This document shows positions 30,563-41,214 of a DNA stretch of 64,000 nucleotides, one piece after another. Within the stretch, counting starts at the first letter, position 1, and every line of letters starts with the position of its first letter. A program made the position numbers and the translations under genes. The DNA is from Methanomethylovorans hollandica DSM 15978 (lineage in GTDB: Archaea > Halobacteriota > Methanosarcinia > Methanosarcinales > Methanosarcinaceae), in NCBI RefSeq assembly GCF_000328665.1, contig NC_019977.1, forward strand, positions 2,348,011 to 2,412,010. The letters are read 5' to 3'. The notes under the pieces were generated by a model. It did not search any database and was not told the DNA's origin. It worked only from the letters and a program-made list of their open reading frames with translations.

Positions 30563-31891
30563 CTAAAGGTCTCTAACGGTCAATATTTTCACGGAGGCTG
30601 GTCTTTTAGTGATGCTTCCGATCTTGGCACCAACAAGATTTTCGATACCTTTATTCTCAGCAATGTCAAGGATCCTCTGAGTTATAACGCCATCAAAGAC
30701 AACACTTTTGACGTCCCCATCGTAATTCTTAAGGTTATTTACAAGGTCACGCACAGCAGTTTCACCAATCACATTATTACCAGAATCCAGGAAACGTGCA
30801 CCAAAAGTACCCATGAGTTCTTCAGCATGGGACTTGAACTTCCTGGAAGCTGGTGAAAGCTTGACAGTCTGCTCTACAACCTCCGGCTCTTCCTCTGAAG
30901 GCACCTTGACCACTACAGGTTCCTGAGAGAATTCACGTTGCTTGATCGGCCTTTTCTTTAACTTGGATGGAGCAGCAACTCTCGGGATCTCAACTGCCCT
31001 TCTTTCTTTAGGCTTTGGTACCCTCTGCACAACCGGAGCCTTAAGGGAATCTGAATCCTTCAAAGAATACTTATCCATTACCTGCTCTACTGGTATCTTT
31101 TGCCTTAGTGCCCTCACTATTTCCTTCTGTACAAGATCTTCTACGCTCTTGCCATCAGGGGCGCGGGCAATATAATCAATATTAGCCACCTGAAGAAGCT
31201 CCTTTATGATCAGCTCTCCTCCGCGGTCACCATCAGTAAAAGCAGTTACAGTTTCCTTTTTCTTAGTTAGATCTGCAACCTCTGGAGGTACATTGGTACC
31301 TCCTACACAGATAGTGTTCTTGATACCATACCTCAGCAAGTTCAACACATCTGCACGGCCTTCAACTACTACTATAGCATCTGAATCAAAAACTGCAGGA
31401 CCACAAGGTATCTTGTTTTTCCCAAAATACTGCATTTCTTCCACACGAACAGATTGACGAACCTCTTCAGCTATTTCCTGGGATTCCGGCACATTGACAT
31501 CGAACATATCAGTGAGAATAAATTTCGCACGTTCTATGATCTGCTTCCTCTTTGTAGCCCGCACATCTTCGATATTTGTTATTTCGATCTTGGCACTGCA
31601 TGGTCCGACCCTGTCAATGGTCTCCAGGGATGCGGCCAGAATAGATGTTTCCACTTTGTCCAGGCTGGAAGGCACCAGAATAGTACCCTTTGATTTACCA
31701 CCCTTTGCACTTACAAGGACTTCTATTCTCCCGATACGCCCTGTTTTCTGAAGGTCTCGCAGGTCCAGGTCCGATCCTAGCAGACCTTCGGTCTGCCCGA
31801 AGATCGCACCCACTATATCCGGGCGTTCAATAATACCATCTGCGCTGATCTTTGAATGAATGATATACTTGGTAGTATCTGCATTTTGCAT
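30563..31891 (-). CDS. dnaG: Archaeal DnaG-like protein (TOPRIM)
   Basis: 442 residues. The archaeal head [21 protein letters not shown] leads to a central TOPRIM domain, with the glutamate in [14 protein letters not shown] and the aspartates in FTDGDRGGE at about 169-245. A charged linker (about 275-340) and a conserved C-terminal domain follow. Archaeal DnaG has weak primase activity and also associates with the exosome for RNA degradation. The family call is secure; the balance of the two roles is debated in the literature. Confidence 0.95.
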   Translation of the reverse strand: MQNADTTKYIIHSKISADGIIERPDIVGAIFGQTEGLLGSDLDLRDLQKTGRIGRIEVLVSAKGGKSKGTILVPSSLDKVETSILAASLETIDRVGPCSAKIEITNIEDVRATKRKQIIERAKFILTDMFDVNVPESQEIAEEVRQSVRVEEMQYFGKNKIPCGPAVFDSDAIVVVEGRADVLNLLRYGIKNTICVGGTNVPPEVADLTKKKETVTAFTDGDRGGELIIKELLQVANIDYIARAPDGKSVEDLVQKEIVRALRQKIPVEQVMDKYSLKDSDSLKAPVVQRVPKPKERRAVEIPRVAAPSKLKKRPIKQREFSQEPVVVKVPSEEEPEVVEQTVKLSPASRKFKSHAEELMGTFGARFLDSGNNVIGETAVRDLVNNLKNYDGDVKSVVFDGVITQRILDIAENKGIENLVGAKIGSITKRPASVKILTVRDL

Positions 31892-32519
31892 ATATGAATC
31901 TCCATATTATTTATGCTATTTTTTATGCTATTATCTATGGCACATAGCTTGTTCATCTTGCAAAAACAGTCTAACAAGTAACTTACAACCCCCAGGTGCA
32001 AAGAACCTGAGACCGTTTTTAGGTCACTTCAACAGTAGCATTCTGCTGAACCCAATCTCAAATATATTCGTTTTTTCCGACGTGCCACACGTAATTCAGC
32101 ATTAGATATGCCTATGTTTTGAACACACGTCTACAGCACTGGAGGGTAACTACCGTTCAATTGGTAGATCCAATATGATCAGTACATTGTATACCCTTAC
32201 AGCCATTCCCTTTGGCAATCCATATCAAATGGGATGTTTGATGCTAATTATCAAACGTGAATTCCAACTTATTACCTGATTATCGTAAATTTGGTTATGA
32301 TAAACTATTTTTGCGTGATCAGAATACCCATGTCCCATGGGTATCCTCAATGATTCTTGATAAATTTCAAGTTGATGTAGCCATATAAGTAATGATTACA
32401 ATAGGTAATATCCGTATGATATATAATAAACTTGTGGGTTTACAAAGATGCTCACCCCCTTTGAAAAGAGAAACAGGCTAACGAATGAACTAAATATAGA
32501 GAGAACAGAGTTCTAATAT
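31892..32519. other. Long intergenic region without a supported gene
   Basis: AT-rich, between divergent dnaG and the flavoprotein gene. A perfect inverted repeat, ATACCCATG (32324-32332) and CATGGGTAT (32336-32344), is the only clear structure. A 34-codon plus-strand frame near 32175 resembles no family known to me and lacks a ribosome binding site. A TATA-like ATGATATATAATAAAC at about 32415 may be the promoter of the downstream gene. Confidence 0.5.
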
Positions 32520-33896
32520 ATGATAAAAAGAGGAGAAACATCAGGTAAAAAACTCTTGATCATTGGAGGAGGTGCAGTTGGCATGGCGGTGTCCACCGGA
32601 GCCACAAGACACACCAATTATGATGTAACGGTGATATCCGCTGATAAACACGCATCTTACAGTCAATGTGGCATACCTTACGTTTTTTCAGGTGATGTGC
32701 CTACCTTCGAACAATTAATAGTTAAAGGCCCCGAATTCTTCAAAGAAATGGGTATCAAAGTAAGGCTCGATACCCGGGTGGACTCTATTGACATTGAAAA
32801 CAGGTCGATAAGGATCGGGAAGGAACAACTAGACTTTGACAAGCTTGTAATAGCTACAGGCAGCACACCATCCATACCTAAACAAATAGAAAAGAGCATA
32901 TCCCTGAAGAATGTGTTCACACTACGTACACTATCTGATGGCATGCAGATAGGTGAAGCCTTGGAAAATGCAAAAGATGTTGTCATAATAGGTGCTGGTT
33001 CCATCGGTTCCGAGGTTGCAATAGCTACTGCACGTCGAGGAATAAGAACCTCATTATTGAATAGGAGCAATACGATCTTTTCATCCAGTCTTGACCCAGA
33101 TATGGCAGAAACGGTAATATCATACCTAGAAAAGGAAGGAGTCCAGGTATTGACAGGATATACCCCTACATCCATCAATGGTGAAGAGAGTGTCACATCA
33201 GTAACAGTGAATGAAATAGAGATACCTGCAGATGTAGTATTGATCTCAGTTGGCGTTACCCCTGATTCAGCCCTTGCGGCAGAGGCTGGAATAGACATAG
33301 GAACCACAGGAGGCATAGTCACAAACGACAGACTGCAAATCATGAGACGTGGAGAGGTCATTGAAGATGTTTTCTCCGGAGGAGAATGCACCCAGATATA
33401 TAATTTTGTGACCGGTAAACCCATGCTTAGCCATCTGGCAAGCACAGCACGCAGAATGGCAGGAATTGTAACCGACAATCTGGCAGGCAAAGTAACAAGT
33501 TTTGGGCCGGTGGTAAATCCATGGGTAGCATTGGTTGGTGACCTACAAATAGGATCAGTAGGAATTACCACCGCAGAAGCGGAAAAATATGGAATTGGAG
33601 TTGTAAGTGGCATAGCTACGGGCTCTACACGTGCAGAGTATTTCCCCGGAGCTGGTAAGATATTCATTAAGCTCTTGTTCCATGACAGATACCTGATCGG
33701 TGCTCAGATCATTTCAACAGCCGGTACTAAAGAACGCATTGACGGACTTGCCCTCGCAATAAAGAGAAAACAGACTGTAGATGAAATGCTTGAGATGGAA
33801 ACCTGCTACTCCCCAGTTGTTTCCACACTTCTGGACCCTTTACTATTTGCAGTAAAAGGCGCATACAAGAAAATGCCAAAAAAAGGTGCACGATGA
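32520..33896 (+). CDS. CoA-disulfide reductase/NADH oxidase-like flavoprotein
   Basis: 458 residues of the single-cysteine pyridine-nucleotide-disulfide oxidoreductase family. FAD-binding GGGAVGMAVSTGATR is at about 16-30, the redox Cys50 lies in SYSQCGIPYVFSG, and the NAD fold opens with VVIIGAGSIGSEVAIA. The C-terminal dimerisation domain includes TARRMAG and ATGSTRAEYFPG. Such enzymes reduce CoA disulfide or oxygen; the substrate is not predictable. It overlaps rtcA by four bases, so they are cotranscribed. Confidence 0.88.
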   Translation: MIKRGETSGKKLLIIGGGAVGMAVSTGATRHTNYDVTVISADKHASYSQCGIPYVFSGDVPTFEQLIVKGPEFFKEMGIKVRLDTRVDSIDIENRSIRIGKEQLDFDKLVIATGSTPSIPKQIEKSISLKNVFTLRTLSDGMQIGEALENAKDVVIIGAGSIGSEVAIATARRGIRTSLLNRSNTIFSSSLDPDMAETVISYLEKEGVQVLTGYTPTSINGEESVTSVTVNEIEIPADVVLISVGVTPDSALAAEAGIDIGTTGGIVTNDRLQIMRRGEVIEDVFSGGECTQIYNFVTGKPMLSHLASTARRMAGIVTDNLAGKVTSFGPVVNPWVALVGDLQIGSVGITTAEAEKYGIGVVSGIATGSTRAEYFPGAGKIFIKLLFHDRYLIGAQIISTAGTKERIDGLALAIKRKQTVDEMLEMETCYSPVVSTLLDPLLFAVKGAYKKMPKKGAR

Positions 33897-34888
33897 TAGT
33901 GATCGATGGGTCTTACGGAGAAGGCGGAGGACAGATACTAAGAACAGCAATTGCATTGGCAAGCATCACAGCAACTGATGTGAGGATATTCAATATCAGA
34001 TCTCATAGGCCTCAACCAGGCCTTAAGGCCCAGCATATGAGATCCATAGATGCTGCTGCAAAGCTATGTGATGCTGAAGTCACGGGACTGTATATTGGTT
34101 CTCAGGATATCACCTATTCTCCAATGGAAATAAAGGGGGTAACATATACAGTAGACATTGGAACTGCCGGGAGCATCTCCCTGCTGCTTCAGTGCATAAT
34201 GCCTATGACTGTATATTCCAGGGGGAGGATATCACTTGAAATTACTGGTGGAACCGATGTGGCCTGGTCCCCAACGATCGATTATCTCAATAACGTGACC
34301 TGTAAAGCGCTTGGACAAATGGGATATAATTGTAAAATAGAAGTTCTGAAGAGAGGATACTATCCTGAAGGAGGGGGAAAAGTAAGAGCTTCTTTTGAAC
34401 CTGCAAAACTGCATGGGTTCGAGTTTGAAAAAAAAGAAGAGATAATTAAGGGGATATCACACTCATCAAAACTTCCTGAACATATAGCACAGCGTCAGGC
34501 CCGGGCAGCTAAAATACTGCTGGAGAACAGAGGAATAGAATGCGATATAACTGTATGTATTGAAAATGAACTTTCAACAGGAAGTGGGATCACATTGTGG
34601 AGTGAGTACAGTGGAGCCAGTTATCTTGGAAAGAAAAGCCTTCCTGCTGAAAAGGTTGGGGAGATGGCTGCGGCGCAGATGATCCGACAACTAGATTCCG
34701 GTACTTCGGTAGACCCTTATCTGGCAGACCAGCTTATCACCTATATGGGTCTTGCAGGAGGTGGGTCTTTCACTACCTGCAAAGTCTCAAAACACACACT
34801 AACTAATATTCATATAACTGAAATGCTAATGGGCATGGAATTTGATATACAAAAAAAGGATGAATTCACCAGAATCTCGGTGAAGTGA
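33893..34888 (+). CDS. rtcA: RNA 3'-terminal phosphate cyclase
   Basis: Converts RNA 3'-phosphate ends to 2',3'-cyclic phosphates with ATP through an enzyme-adenylate. 331 residues, family length. GSYGEGGGQILRTA at the N-terminus, RPQPGLKAQH, and the C-terminal stretch KVSKHTLTNIHI with the catalytic histidine match the family. The start overlaps the upstream flavoprotein gene by four bases. The next gene, on the opposite strand, is kptA, another RNA-end enzyme. Confidence 0.95.
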   Translation: MIVIDGSYGEGGGQILRTAIALASITATDVRIFNIRSHRPQPGLKAQHMRSIDAAAKLCDAEVTGLYIGSQDITYSPMEIKGVTYTVDIGTAGSISLLLQCIMPMTVYSRGRISLEITGGTDVAWSPTIDYLNNVTCKALGQMGYNCKIEVLKRGYYPEGGGKVRASFEPAKLHGFEFEKKEEIIKGISHSSKLPEHIAQRQARAAKILLENRGIECDITVCIENELSTGSGITLWSEYSGASYLGKKSLPAEKVGEMAAAQMIRQLDSGTSVDPYLADQLITYMGLAGGGSFTTCKVSKHTLTNIHITEMLMGMEFDIQKKDEFTRISVK

Positions 34889-34903
34889 AAGAACTGAATT
34901 GAG

Positions 34904-35539
34904 TCATTCCTCATTCTCAACTATGCTCAAGTACTCAGCCGGAATAGATCTTGCAAGAGCTATGTCCTGATTGGCAGTAATGACCAGTATTCCGTCGTTT
35001 TGGGCGGAATCCGCGTCTATCTCAAGTATTACAGGATTATCCGTATGTACAAGTGCAGCTTCTACAGATCTTTCATAAGATGTGCTAAGATGCACATAGG
35101 TTTGCCTGATAGGCTTGATGCCACTTTCCAGCAGCATGTCAACCTCTTCCTGGCTGACACCATAATAAAGTGATGGAAGCTTATTTTCCGGATAATCTGA
35201 CTCAAGTTCCACGTCTACAGAGTGACCGTATTTTGCCCTTATGTGCTTGCCATCTATCTCATACCTGTGTTTTCTGTCAGATGTGACAAGGGCAATGAGC
35301 CTTTCCTTGCTGCCCCATCTATAGCGCTCGGTTAGAACATCCAGAAGATGCCCCAAGCTAACCCAGCCATGGTGATCCATTTTCAGGCCCACATCTTCAG
35401 GAAAATGCCTCAGTGCTCCGGAAACAAATTTCCCCAAACGCTCTTCGCGGTCATCGTCAAGGACGTACCGGCCTTCCACACCGCATGCCGGGCATGTCTC
35501 ACCTCTGAAATATCCATGCTCATTGCATTTACGGATCAT
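34904..35539 (-). CDS. kptA: RNA 2'-phosphotransferase (Tpt1/KptA)
   Basis: Transfers an RNA internal or terminal 2'-phosphate to NAD, giving ADP-ribose cyclic phosphate and nicotinamide. The 211-residue protein has an archaeal zinc-ribbon-like N-terminus (CNEHG..CPACG), then the Tpt1 core: SGALRHFPED, GWVSLGHLL, RKHRYEIDG, RAKYGHS, YYGV and the HLST stretch, which carry the conserved Arg/His residues. It converges on rtcA, only 15 bases away. The substrate in archaea is unclear since their tRNA splicing leaves no 2'-phosphate. Confidence 0.93.
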   Translation of the reverse strand: MIRKCNEHGYFRGETCPACGVEGRYVLDDDREERLGKFVSGALRHFPEDVGLKMDHHGWVSLGHLLDVLTERYRWGSKERLIALVTSDRKHRYEIDGKHIRAKYGHSVDVELESDYPENKLPSLYYGVSQEEVDMLLESGIKPIRQTYVHLSTSYERSVEAALVHTDNPVILEIDADSAQNDGILVITANQDIALARSIPAEYLSIVENEE

Positions 35540-35711
35540 GATGTATCGGTTTTGAGATGTAATTAATCGTTAATATATGTTATCGAAACAAAAGAAAGCT
35601 ATGATAATAGTTTCGTCACATTTAATACACACTCATACTATCAGATTACACAAATCCGAGAGATTAAACAAGGGACAAAAGTTCCAAATAATACATGCAC
35701 AGGAAATTATT

Positions 35712-36839
35712 ATGAGCGGAATAGACGAAATCTACTCTAAACTTAGCAAATCCATAAGCAAGGAAGAATTTGTTGAAAAGGTAAATGAAAAAGTGGAACA
35801 GATGGGTGGCCTGTGTGATGAGAAGACAGCAGCCATGCTGGTGGCACATGACTTGGGGCTGAACGAAACCGGAAGTTCTTCACAGAAGATAGTGGATATA
35901 AAAAGCGACAGTGGGAACGTTAATTTAATTGCGAAAGTACTATCTGTATTTCCCATAAGGGAATTCACACGCGGTGATGGCACTTTTGGGAAGGTTGGAA
36001 ATCTTTTGGTTGCAGATGAAACCGGAAGTATAAGGATAACACTATGGGATGATAAAGCAGATCTGATCAATCAGGGCTTCATTGAAATAAGCCAGAACCT
36101 GCAGATAAGCGGTTATGTGAAAGAAGGATATTCAGGTGTTGAAGTTAACGTTGGTAACAACGGGATGATAGCCCATACTGATGAGGACATACAGGTTAAA
36201 AATTCTTCAGTGAAGATATCAGAAATTAAAGATGGGATGGGGAATATTAATGTTATTGGAAGATTACTTGACATTTCTGATACCCGCACCTTTAACAAGA
36301 AAGACGGATCTAAAGGCCGTGTAGGCAATATAACCATTGGTGATGATACAGGTAAGATCAGAATAACACTTTGGGACGACAAGACTGACAAAATGACTGA
36401 ACTACATCCCGGGGACGCTGTAGAGGTGATCAACGGTTATGCACGAGAGAATAACTTCAATCAGCAGGTAGAGATACAAATCGGTAACCATGGCATAGTT
36501 AAGAAGACAGAGACATCTGTGAAATATCAGGAAAATTTCACACCTATCTCAGACATCGTACCTGGAGAATCTTATTCCATACAGGGTTCTGTATCAGGAT
36601 TGGGAGAAATAAGGGAATTCAACAGGGATGATGGCACGGTGAACATGGTATCCAATATATACGTTTCTGATGACACGGGTAGAATAAGAGTAGCTATGTG
36701 GGCAGATCATGCATTGCTGGTGGATGAACTGGATATCGACACACCTATACAGATCATAGATGCCTATGCAAAATCAGGTTTTAATGAAGATATTGAACTC
36801 AGCGCAGGAAACCGGACACGGATAATCATCAACCCCTGA
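35712..36839 (+). CDS. Replication protein A-like single-stranded DNA-binding protein (three OB folds)
   Basis: 375 residues from the ATG at 35712, which has AGGA upstream. Three OB-fold repeats are evident from a repeated strand motif: LLVADETGSIRITLWDDKAD, ITIGDDTGKIRITLWDDKTD and IYVSDDTGRIRVAMWADHAL, starting near residues 97, 208 and 318. There is no zinc finger. This matches methanogen RPA with several OB folds and binds single-stranded DNA in replication and repair. The gene is divergent from kptA. Confidence 0.9.
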   Translation: MSGIDEIYSKLSKSISKEEFVEKVNEKVEQMGGLCDEKTAAMLVAHDLGLNETGSSSQKIVDIKSDSGNVNLIAKVLSVFPIREFTRGDGTFGKVGNLLVADETGSIRITLWDDKADLINQGFIEISQNLQISGYVKEGYSGVEVNVGNNGMIAHTDEDIQVKNSSVKISEIKDGMGNINVIGRLLDISDTRTFNKKDGSKGRVGNITIGDDTGKIRITLWDDKTDKMTELHPGDAVEVINGYARENNFNQQVEIQIGNHGIVKKTETSVKYQENFTPISDIVPGESYSIQGSVSGLGEIREFNRDDGTVNMVSNIYVSDDTGRIRVAMWADHALLVDELDIDTPIQIIDAYAKSGFNEDIELSAGNRTRIIINP

Positions 36840-36902
36840 TGAACTTTAAAAATGTAATAAACATTCCTGCCACTATTCTTTTAGTATATATTCTACGAAC
36901 AC

Positions 36903-36912
36903 CTATATATAC
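36903..36912 (+). promoter_or_regulatory. TATA box ahead of the CBS-gene cluster
   Basis: CTATATATAC at 36903-36912, with the predicted start near 36935 and the first CBS gene at 36978. A second TATA-like stretch lies 20 bases upstream. Confidence 0.5.
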
Positions 36913-36977
36913 AATAAATAATAAGAGTTATTTGTGGGCAATCACTTTCCTTAAAAATAACTGGAGCGTGTTATGCA

Positions 36978-37586
36978 ATGGTTTTGGGTGCACAATGGGA
37001 CCTCGAGACTGACGCCTCTATTGATGAGATTCGTAAGGAGATGTCAGTTCATGAAGTAATGACCAGCAAATTGGTCGTTGCAAACATTAATTCTAGTGTT
37101 CTTGAAATTGCCCGGGAGATGATCAGCCAGAACGTAGGCAGTGTGATCATCACAGATGATATCGGTCCTGTTGGGATAATCACAGAGACGGATATTATCA
37201 GCAAGGTGGTGATCAATAACATGATGCCTGGTACGGTTATGGCAGGCCAGATCATGTCTTCTCCCATCATAGCAACAAAACCATCAACTAACGTCATAGA
37301 AGCTGCAGAACAGATGACCAGATGCAACATCCGCAGGCTTGCAGTGATAGATGGTGATAGGATAGTAGGTATCATCACAGACAGGGATATACTTATAGTA
37401 TCACCTGGTCTCAACACTATTCTTGAAAGCCTGATAGAACTGCACCGGGATGAGAATAATTTTGTCGAAGAGTCGGGGATAGAGAGAGGGATATGCCAGA
37501 GATGCGGTGCGTATACGGACCTTACCCAGATGAATGGACTTATGATCTGTGAAGACTGCAAAGAGGAAGAAGGCTATTACGACTAG
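36978..37586 (+). CDS. Two-CBS-domain protein with C-terminal zinc ribbon
   Basis: 202 residues. Two CBS motifs: VHEVMTSKLVVANINSSVLE and GQIMSSPIIATKPSTNVIE, each followed by the VGIITETD or VGIITDRD strand. The C-terminus is a small zinc ribbon with CQRCG and CEDC. CBS pairs usually bind adenine nucleotides or S-adenosylmethionine and change the activity of a partner; zinc ribbons bind nucleic acid or protein. It is the first of five consecutive CBS genes on this strand. Confidence 0.9.
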   Translation: MVLGAQWDLETDASIDEIRKEMSVHEVMTSKLVVANINSSVLEIAREMISQNVGSVIITDDIGPVGIITETDIISKVVINNMMPGTVMAGQIMSSPIIATKPSTNVIEAAEQMTRCNIRRLAVIDGDRIVGIITDRDILIVSPGLNTILESLIELHRDENNFVEESGIERGICQRCGAYTDLTQMNGLMICEDCKEEEGYYD

Positions 37587-37627
37587 CCGCATATCATTGA
37601 CCTGTCCATCCTAAATGGAGGATATCT

Positions 37628-38416
37628 ATGACCGTAGAGAGGATAATGTCAAAGAATCCCTTATATGTAAAAGAGACTGACCTTATGACCCACGCACGTC
37701 AAGTTATGCGTGACCATTTTTTGAGAGGTGTACCTGTAGTTGACAATTCCATGAGAGTTAGTGGAATACTTACAGATGCAGATATACTTGAAATAAGAGA
37801 CACCAAGTCCAATATTACAGTGAAAGGGTATGTGAGGACAGTCCCTATGATCACACCTGAAACAGAAATATTGAAAGCTGCCCGTTTAATGCTGGAGGCT
37901 GCTCATCATAGGGTTCCTGTGGTATCGGGCCTTGACAGACAGTTAGTGGGTATCATAAGCGACGTAGATATACTGGCCGCTGTCAAACCAACAAAGAAGT
38001 CTCCACTATTTATAGAGGAGATCATGATGACAGATATGATAACCTGCTATCCGGATGACAGCATAACCAAGGTCTGGCATCAAATGCTTGAACACGACTA
38101 TACCGGAATACCTGTAGTATCACACTCCAATGAAACTATTGGAATGGTGACCAGAAGAGATATCATAAAAGCAGGTTATGCAAGAGTTGCGGAAATTGAC
38201 GGGCGGGGCGCAAAAACCGGTGAAGCACCGAAAGTGGAGAAAGTCATGTCCACTCCTATGTACACTTTACCCCCGGAAGCTTCGCTGAAAGAAGCTATTG
38301 ATAAGATCCTGCAATATGACATTGGCAGGATAGCCGTAGCCAGTAATGAGAAGTTATTGGGCATAGTAAGCAGATCTGCATTATTATCTGCCTGCCTTAT
38401 AGGTACTGGCCTCTGA
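37628..38416 (+). CDS. Four-CBS-domain protein
   Basis: 262 residues made almost entirely of four CBS motifs (starting near VERIMSKNPLYV, KGYVRTVPMITP, EIMMTDMITCYP and KVMSTPMYTLPP). GGAGGATATCT precedes the ATG, a strong ribosome binding site. No catalytic domain is present, so it is a stand-alone sensor or regulator. Gap to the preceding gene: 41 bases. Confidence 0.92.
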   Translation: MTVERIMSKNPLYVKETDLMTHARQVMRDHFLRGVPVVDNSMRVSGILTDADILEIRDTKSNITVKGYVRTVPMITPETEILKAARLMLEAAHHRVPVVSGLDRQLVGIISDVDILAAVKPTKKSPLFIEEIMMTDMITCYPDDSITKVWHQMLEHDYTGIPVVSHSNETIGMVTRRDIIKAGYARVAEIDGRGAKTGEAPKVEKVMSTPMYTLPPEASLKEAIDKILQYDIGRIAVASNEKLLGIVSRSALLSACLIGTGL

Positions 38417-38511
38417 AACTGGTGAGGCTATAATACAAAGATGAGGACCTTTTCTTTTTGGTCTCTGAAAGCATTTATACAGAAGAACATTTTATTGTGC
38501 CGGTGGTTGAA

Positions 38512-39501
38512 TTGACAAAAAAGATAACAGATATGGTCACAACAGACAGATCGAAATTCCAGAACAATAAAGAATACCCGGGTAACCACAAAAAAGATCC
38601 TAGTATGCTTAGCACTACAAGTACTATGGATATAGCACCTGTTGAGTTCAAATCCAAGGCTGCAGAAAACAAGGGTGATATGAGTATTGTGGCCAAGAAA
38701 GATGTGATAACCCTCCCTCCCACGACAACTATCATGGGTGCGATAAAAACGATGACAAATAAAGGTTTTAGAAGAGTGCCTATTGCAGATGCAGGTACAA
38801 AACGACTTGAGGGGATAATTACCTCAATGGACATAGTGAACTTCCTCGGAGGTGGTTCAAAGAACCTGCTTGTAGAAAAGTACTATAAAGGAAACCTGCT
38901 GGCAGCTATCAATGCTGATGTGAGCGAGATAATGGAGCGAGATGTGGCTTTCGTTGCCTCAAAAGCGAGTATTTCCGATGCTGTGGAAATAATGATCAAG
39001 AGAAATACAGGAGGTTTGCCTGTAGTTGACGAAGATAGCAGAGTATGCGCCATATTCACTGAAAGGGATTTTCTGGATCTTATGGCAGATACCATTGACT
39101 ATGATTCTATCAAGAACTACATGAGTACAAAAGTAAAAACTGTACCGTTCGATACTACTATAGAGGATGCAGCAAAAATAATGGTCAGTAGGGGCTTTAG
39201 ACGATTGCCTATTGCAAAAGATGGCATATTGATAGGCATTGTTACAGCATCGAATATCATGAATTTCCTAGGTAGTGGAAAGGCCTTCGAAAAGATCATA
39301 ACAGGTAATTCCCACGAGGCTTTCAGTGAACCAATAACCTCACTTATAAACAAAGATGTCGTGTGGGCATCACCTGAAATGGACCTGGGAGATGCTGCAA
39401 GACTGATGATAGAGAAGAGAGTAGGTTCTCTCCCAGTAATAGATAATGATGTGCTCTGCGGTATAATTACTGAAAGAGATTTCCTGAGAGCCGTATATTA
39501 A
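38512..39501 (+). CDS. Four-CBS-domain protein with N-terminal extension
   Basis: About 329 residues from a TTG at 38512, which has GGTGGTTGA upstream; an ATG at 38533 or a TTG at 38458 in the same frame are alternatives. A polar extension of about 50 residues precedes four CBS motifs (VAKKDVITLPPT, MERDVAFVASKAS, YMSTKVKTVPFD, INKDVVWASPEM). Repeats 1 and 3 share GFRRVPIA/GFRRLPIA and a following NFLG, pointing to internal duplication of a two-motif unit. Confidence 0.88.
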   Translation: MTKKITDMVTTDRSKFQNNKEYPGNHKKDPSMLSTTSTMDIAPVEFKSKAAENKGDMSIVAKKDVITLPPTTTIMGAIKTMTNKGFRRVPIADAGTKRLEGIITSMDIVNFLGGGSKNLLVEKYYKGNLLAAINADVSEIMERDVAFVASKASISDAVEIMIKRNTGGLPVVDEDSRVCAIFTERDFLDLMADTIDYDSIKNYMSTKVKTVPFDTTIEDAAKIMVSRGFRRLPIAKDGILIGIVTASNIMNFLGSGKAFEKIITGNSHEAFSEPITSLINKDVVWASPEMDLGDAARLMIEKRVGSLPVIDNDVLCGIITERDFLRAVY

Positions 39502-39551
39502 AAGGATGAATAGCAGCTATCGATTAATATAATGATTGTTGGAGGAAGTAA

Positions 39552-40400
39552 ATGAACGTTTCAGATATAATGAGCTCTCCGGTGTTCATAATGGGACCGG
39601 ATGAGCCTGTGTCACATGCAAGGAATCTGATGCTAAAGCACAAAATAAGCACTATTGTTGTAGTGGATGATGAAAAAATGATGGGCATCCTCTCACAAGC
39701 AGACCTTAGCAGAAAACTTGCCCAGACAGAACCTGTCTGGAGAAGGCGTCCTATAGATAAGATCCCTGTTAGCATGGTGATGACAGAAGACCCGATAACT
39801 ATCTACCCGGAAGCTTCGATATCCCAGGCCGGAAACCTGATGCTGGAGAACAACATTAACTACCTTGCAGTGATGAAAAAGGGACTTGTAGGCATAGTGA
39901 CAGGTACAGATATTGTAAGATATGTTTCAAAACAGGACGAACAAAAATTCGAGAAGAAAGTACATGAGATCATATCTGATGAGCCTGTTCGCATACATAG
40001 ACACCATACCATTAACCATGCAATTGAGGAGATGGAAAAAAATAACGTGGAAGAGGTTCTAGTTGTCGACGATGCTGAAAAGGTAGTAGGGCTGATATCC
40101 GTAAATAACGTTGCCCTCAATATAGTACCTGATGCCGATGGAAAACTCCCCACAAAGAATGTAAAAATGAGTAGGCGCCCAACATCCGGCGCGCAGAGGG
40201 CATACAGATACATAAAAGAGTTACCTCTGGTTGCTGAAGATATCATGTCAGATATCGGTACAATCGTAAAATGGGATGATTCAGCAGTTGACGCTGCAAA
40301 GCTCATTGTGGAGGAGAACTCAAAAGTTCTGCCTGTAGAAAAGGATAGCCAGATCGTTGGAGTTATCCGGAGGAAGGACTTGATAAGAATAGCGCAGTGA
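39552..40400 (+). CDS. Four-CBS-domain protein
   Basis: 282 residues with four CBS motifs ([48 protein letters not shown]). GGAGGAAGTAA is the ribosome binding site. A basic linker, [15 protein letters not shown], separates motifs 3 and 4 and could contact nucleic acid. Gap to the previous gene: 50 bases. Confidence 0.92.
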   Translation: MNVSDIMSSPVFIMGPDEPVSHARNLMLKHKISTIVVVDDEKMMGILSQADLSRKLAQTEPVWRRRPIDKIPVSMVMTEDPITIYPEASISQAGNLMLENNINYLAVMKKGLVGIVTGTDIVRYVSKQDEQKFEKKVHEIISDEPVRIHRHHTINHAIEEMEKNNVEEVLVVDDAEKVVGLISVNNVALNIVPDADGKLPTKNVKMSRRPTSGAQRAYRYIKELPLVAEDIMSDIGTIVKWDDSAVDAAKLIVEENSKVLPVEKDSQIVGVIRRKDLIRIAQ

Positions 40401-40435
40401 AGGAACAAAAGCTAATCAAACCGAAGGTGAAAAAG

Positions 40436-41212
40436 ATGGAAGTAAAGGACATAATGACAGAACCACCAACTATCAGTAAATCAGATACACTTTCCCACGC
40501 ACTTGACATTATGGAAAAGAAAGAAATGCGTCGGATCCTTGTGAAAAATGAAGACAAGGTAGTTGGGATCCTTACTATGAGAAACCTCACAAGAGAACTC
40601 GGTACCAGAAAGAAGGGAAGTATGCCTGCATCTTCACTGCACGTGGCAACAGCTATCTCCGATAATTTTGTTAAGGTTTTTCCGGATGTAAAGGTGAAGG
40701 ATGTTGTCACCCTCATTGATAAAAACCAGGGAGTTATCATTGTCTGCAAGGATGAAAATGTTATGGGTTGGGTGACACCTGCAGAACTCCTGAAAACTAA
40801 CAACTTCAATGGCTTTGCCGCGGAGTTCATGCAGAGAGAACCTCTGATAGGAAGCCCTGGTGACCGTGTAAGCCATATCAGGCATCTGATGCTTGACAAG
40901 AACGTAGGAAGGATTCCGATCATAGAGGATGGTAAACTGGTAGGAATTGTCACCGAAAAAGATGTGGTAAAGGCTATGAGAGCTTTCAGGGACATCGTTT
41001 CGGGCAATCAGCAAGAAGCCAGGATAAAGAACCTGATAGTTGCAGATATCATGAAGAGAAGTGTAAAAACAGTTAATACCAACACACCTCTTTCAGATGT
41101 GGCAAAGATGATGCTTGAAGAGAACATTGGTGGTCTCCCAGTGATGAACCTTGAAGGCGAGTTCGTCGGATTAATAACCAGAAGGAATTTGGTACACTCA
41201 ATGGCACAGTGA
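40436..41212 (+). CDS. Four-CBS-domain protein adjoining the RNA ligase gene
   Basis: 258 residues from the ATG at 40436, preceded by AAGGTGA; an in-frame GTG at 40397 overlaps the previous stop. Four CBS motifs ([48 protein letters not shown]). The stop codon is two bases from the RNA ligase ATG, so translation of the two is coupled. This makes a functional link between the CBS proteins and the ligase likely. Confidence 0.92.
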   Translation: MEVKDIMTEPPTISKSDTLSHALDIMEKKEMRRILVKNEDKVVGILTMRNLTRELGTRKKGSMPASSLHVATAISDNFVKVFPDVKVKDVVTLIDKNQGVIIVCKDENVMGWVTPAELLKTNNFNGFAAEFMQREPLIGSPGDRVSHIRHLMLDKNVGRIPIIEDGKLVGIVTEKDVVKAMRAFRDIVSGNQQEARIKNLIVADIMKRSVKTVNTNTPLSDVAKMMLEENIGGLPVMNLEGEFVGLITRRNLVHSMAQ

Positions 41213-41214
41213 AC

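Noticed and set aside
32175-32280. 34-codon plus-strand frame in the dnaG-flavoprotein gap
   Set aside because: Too short, no ribosome binding site, no family.
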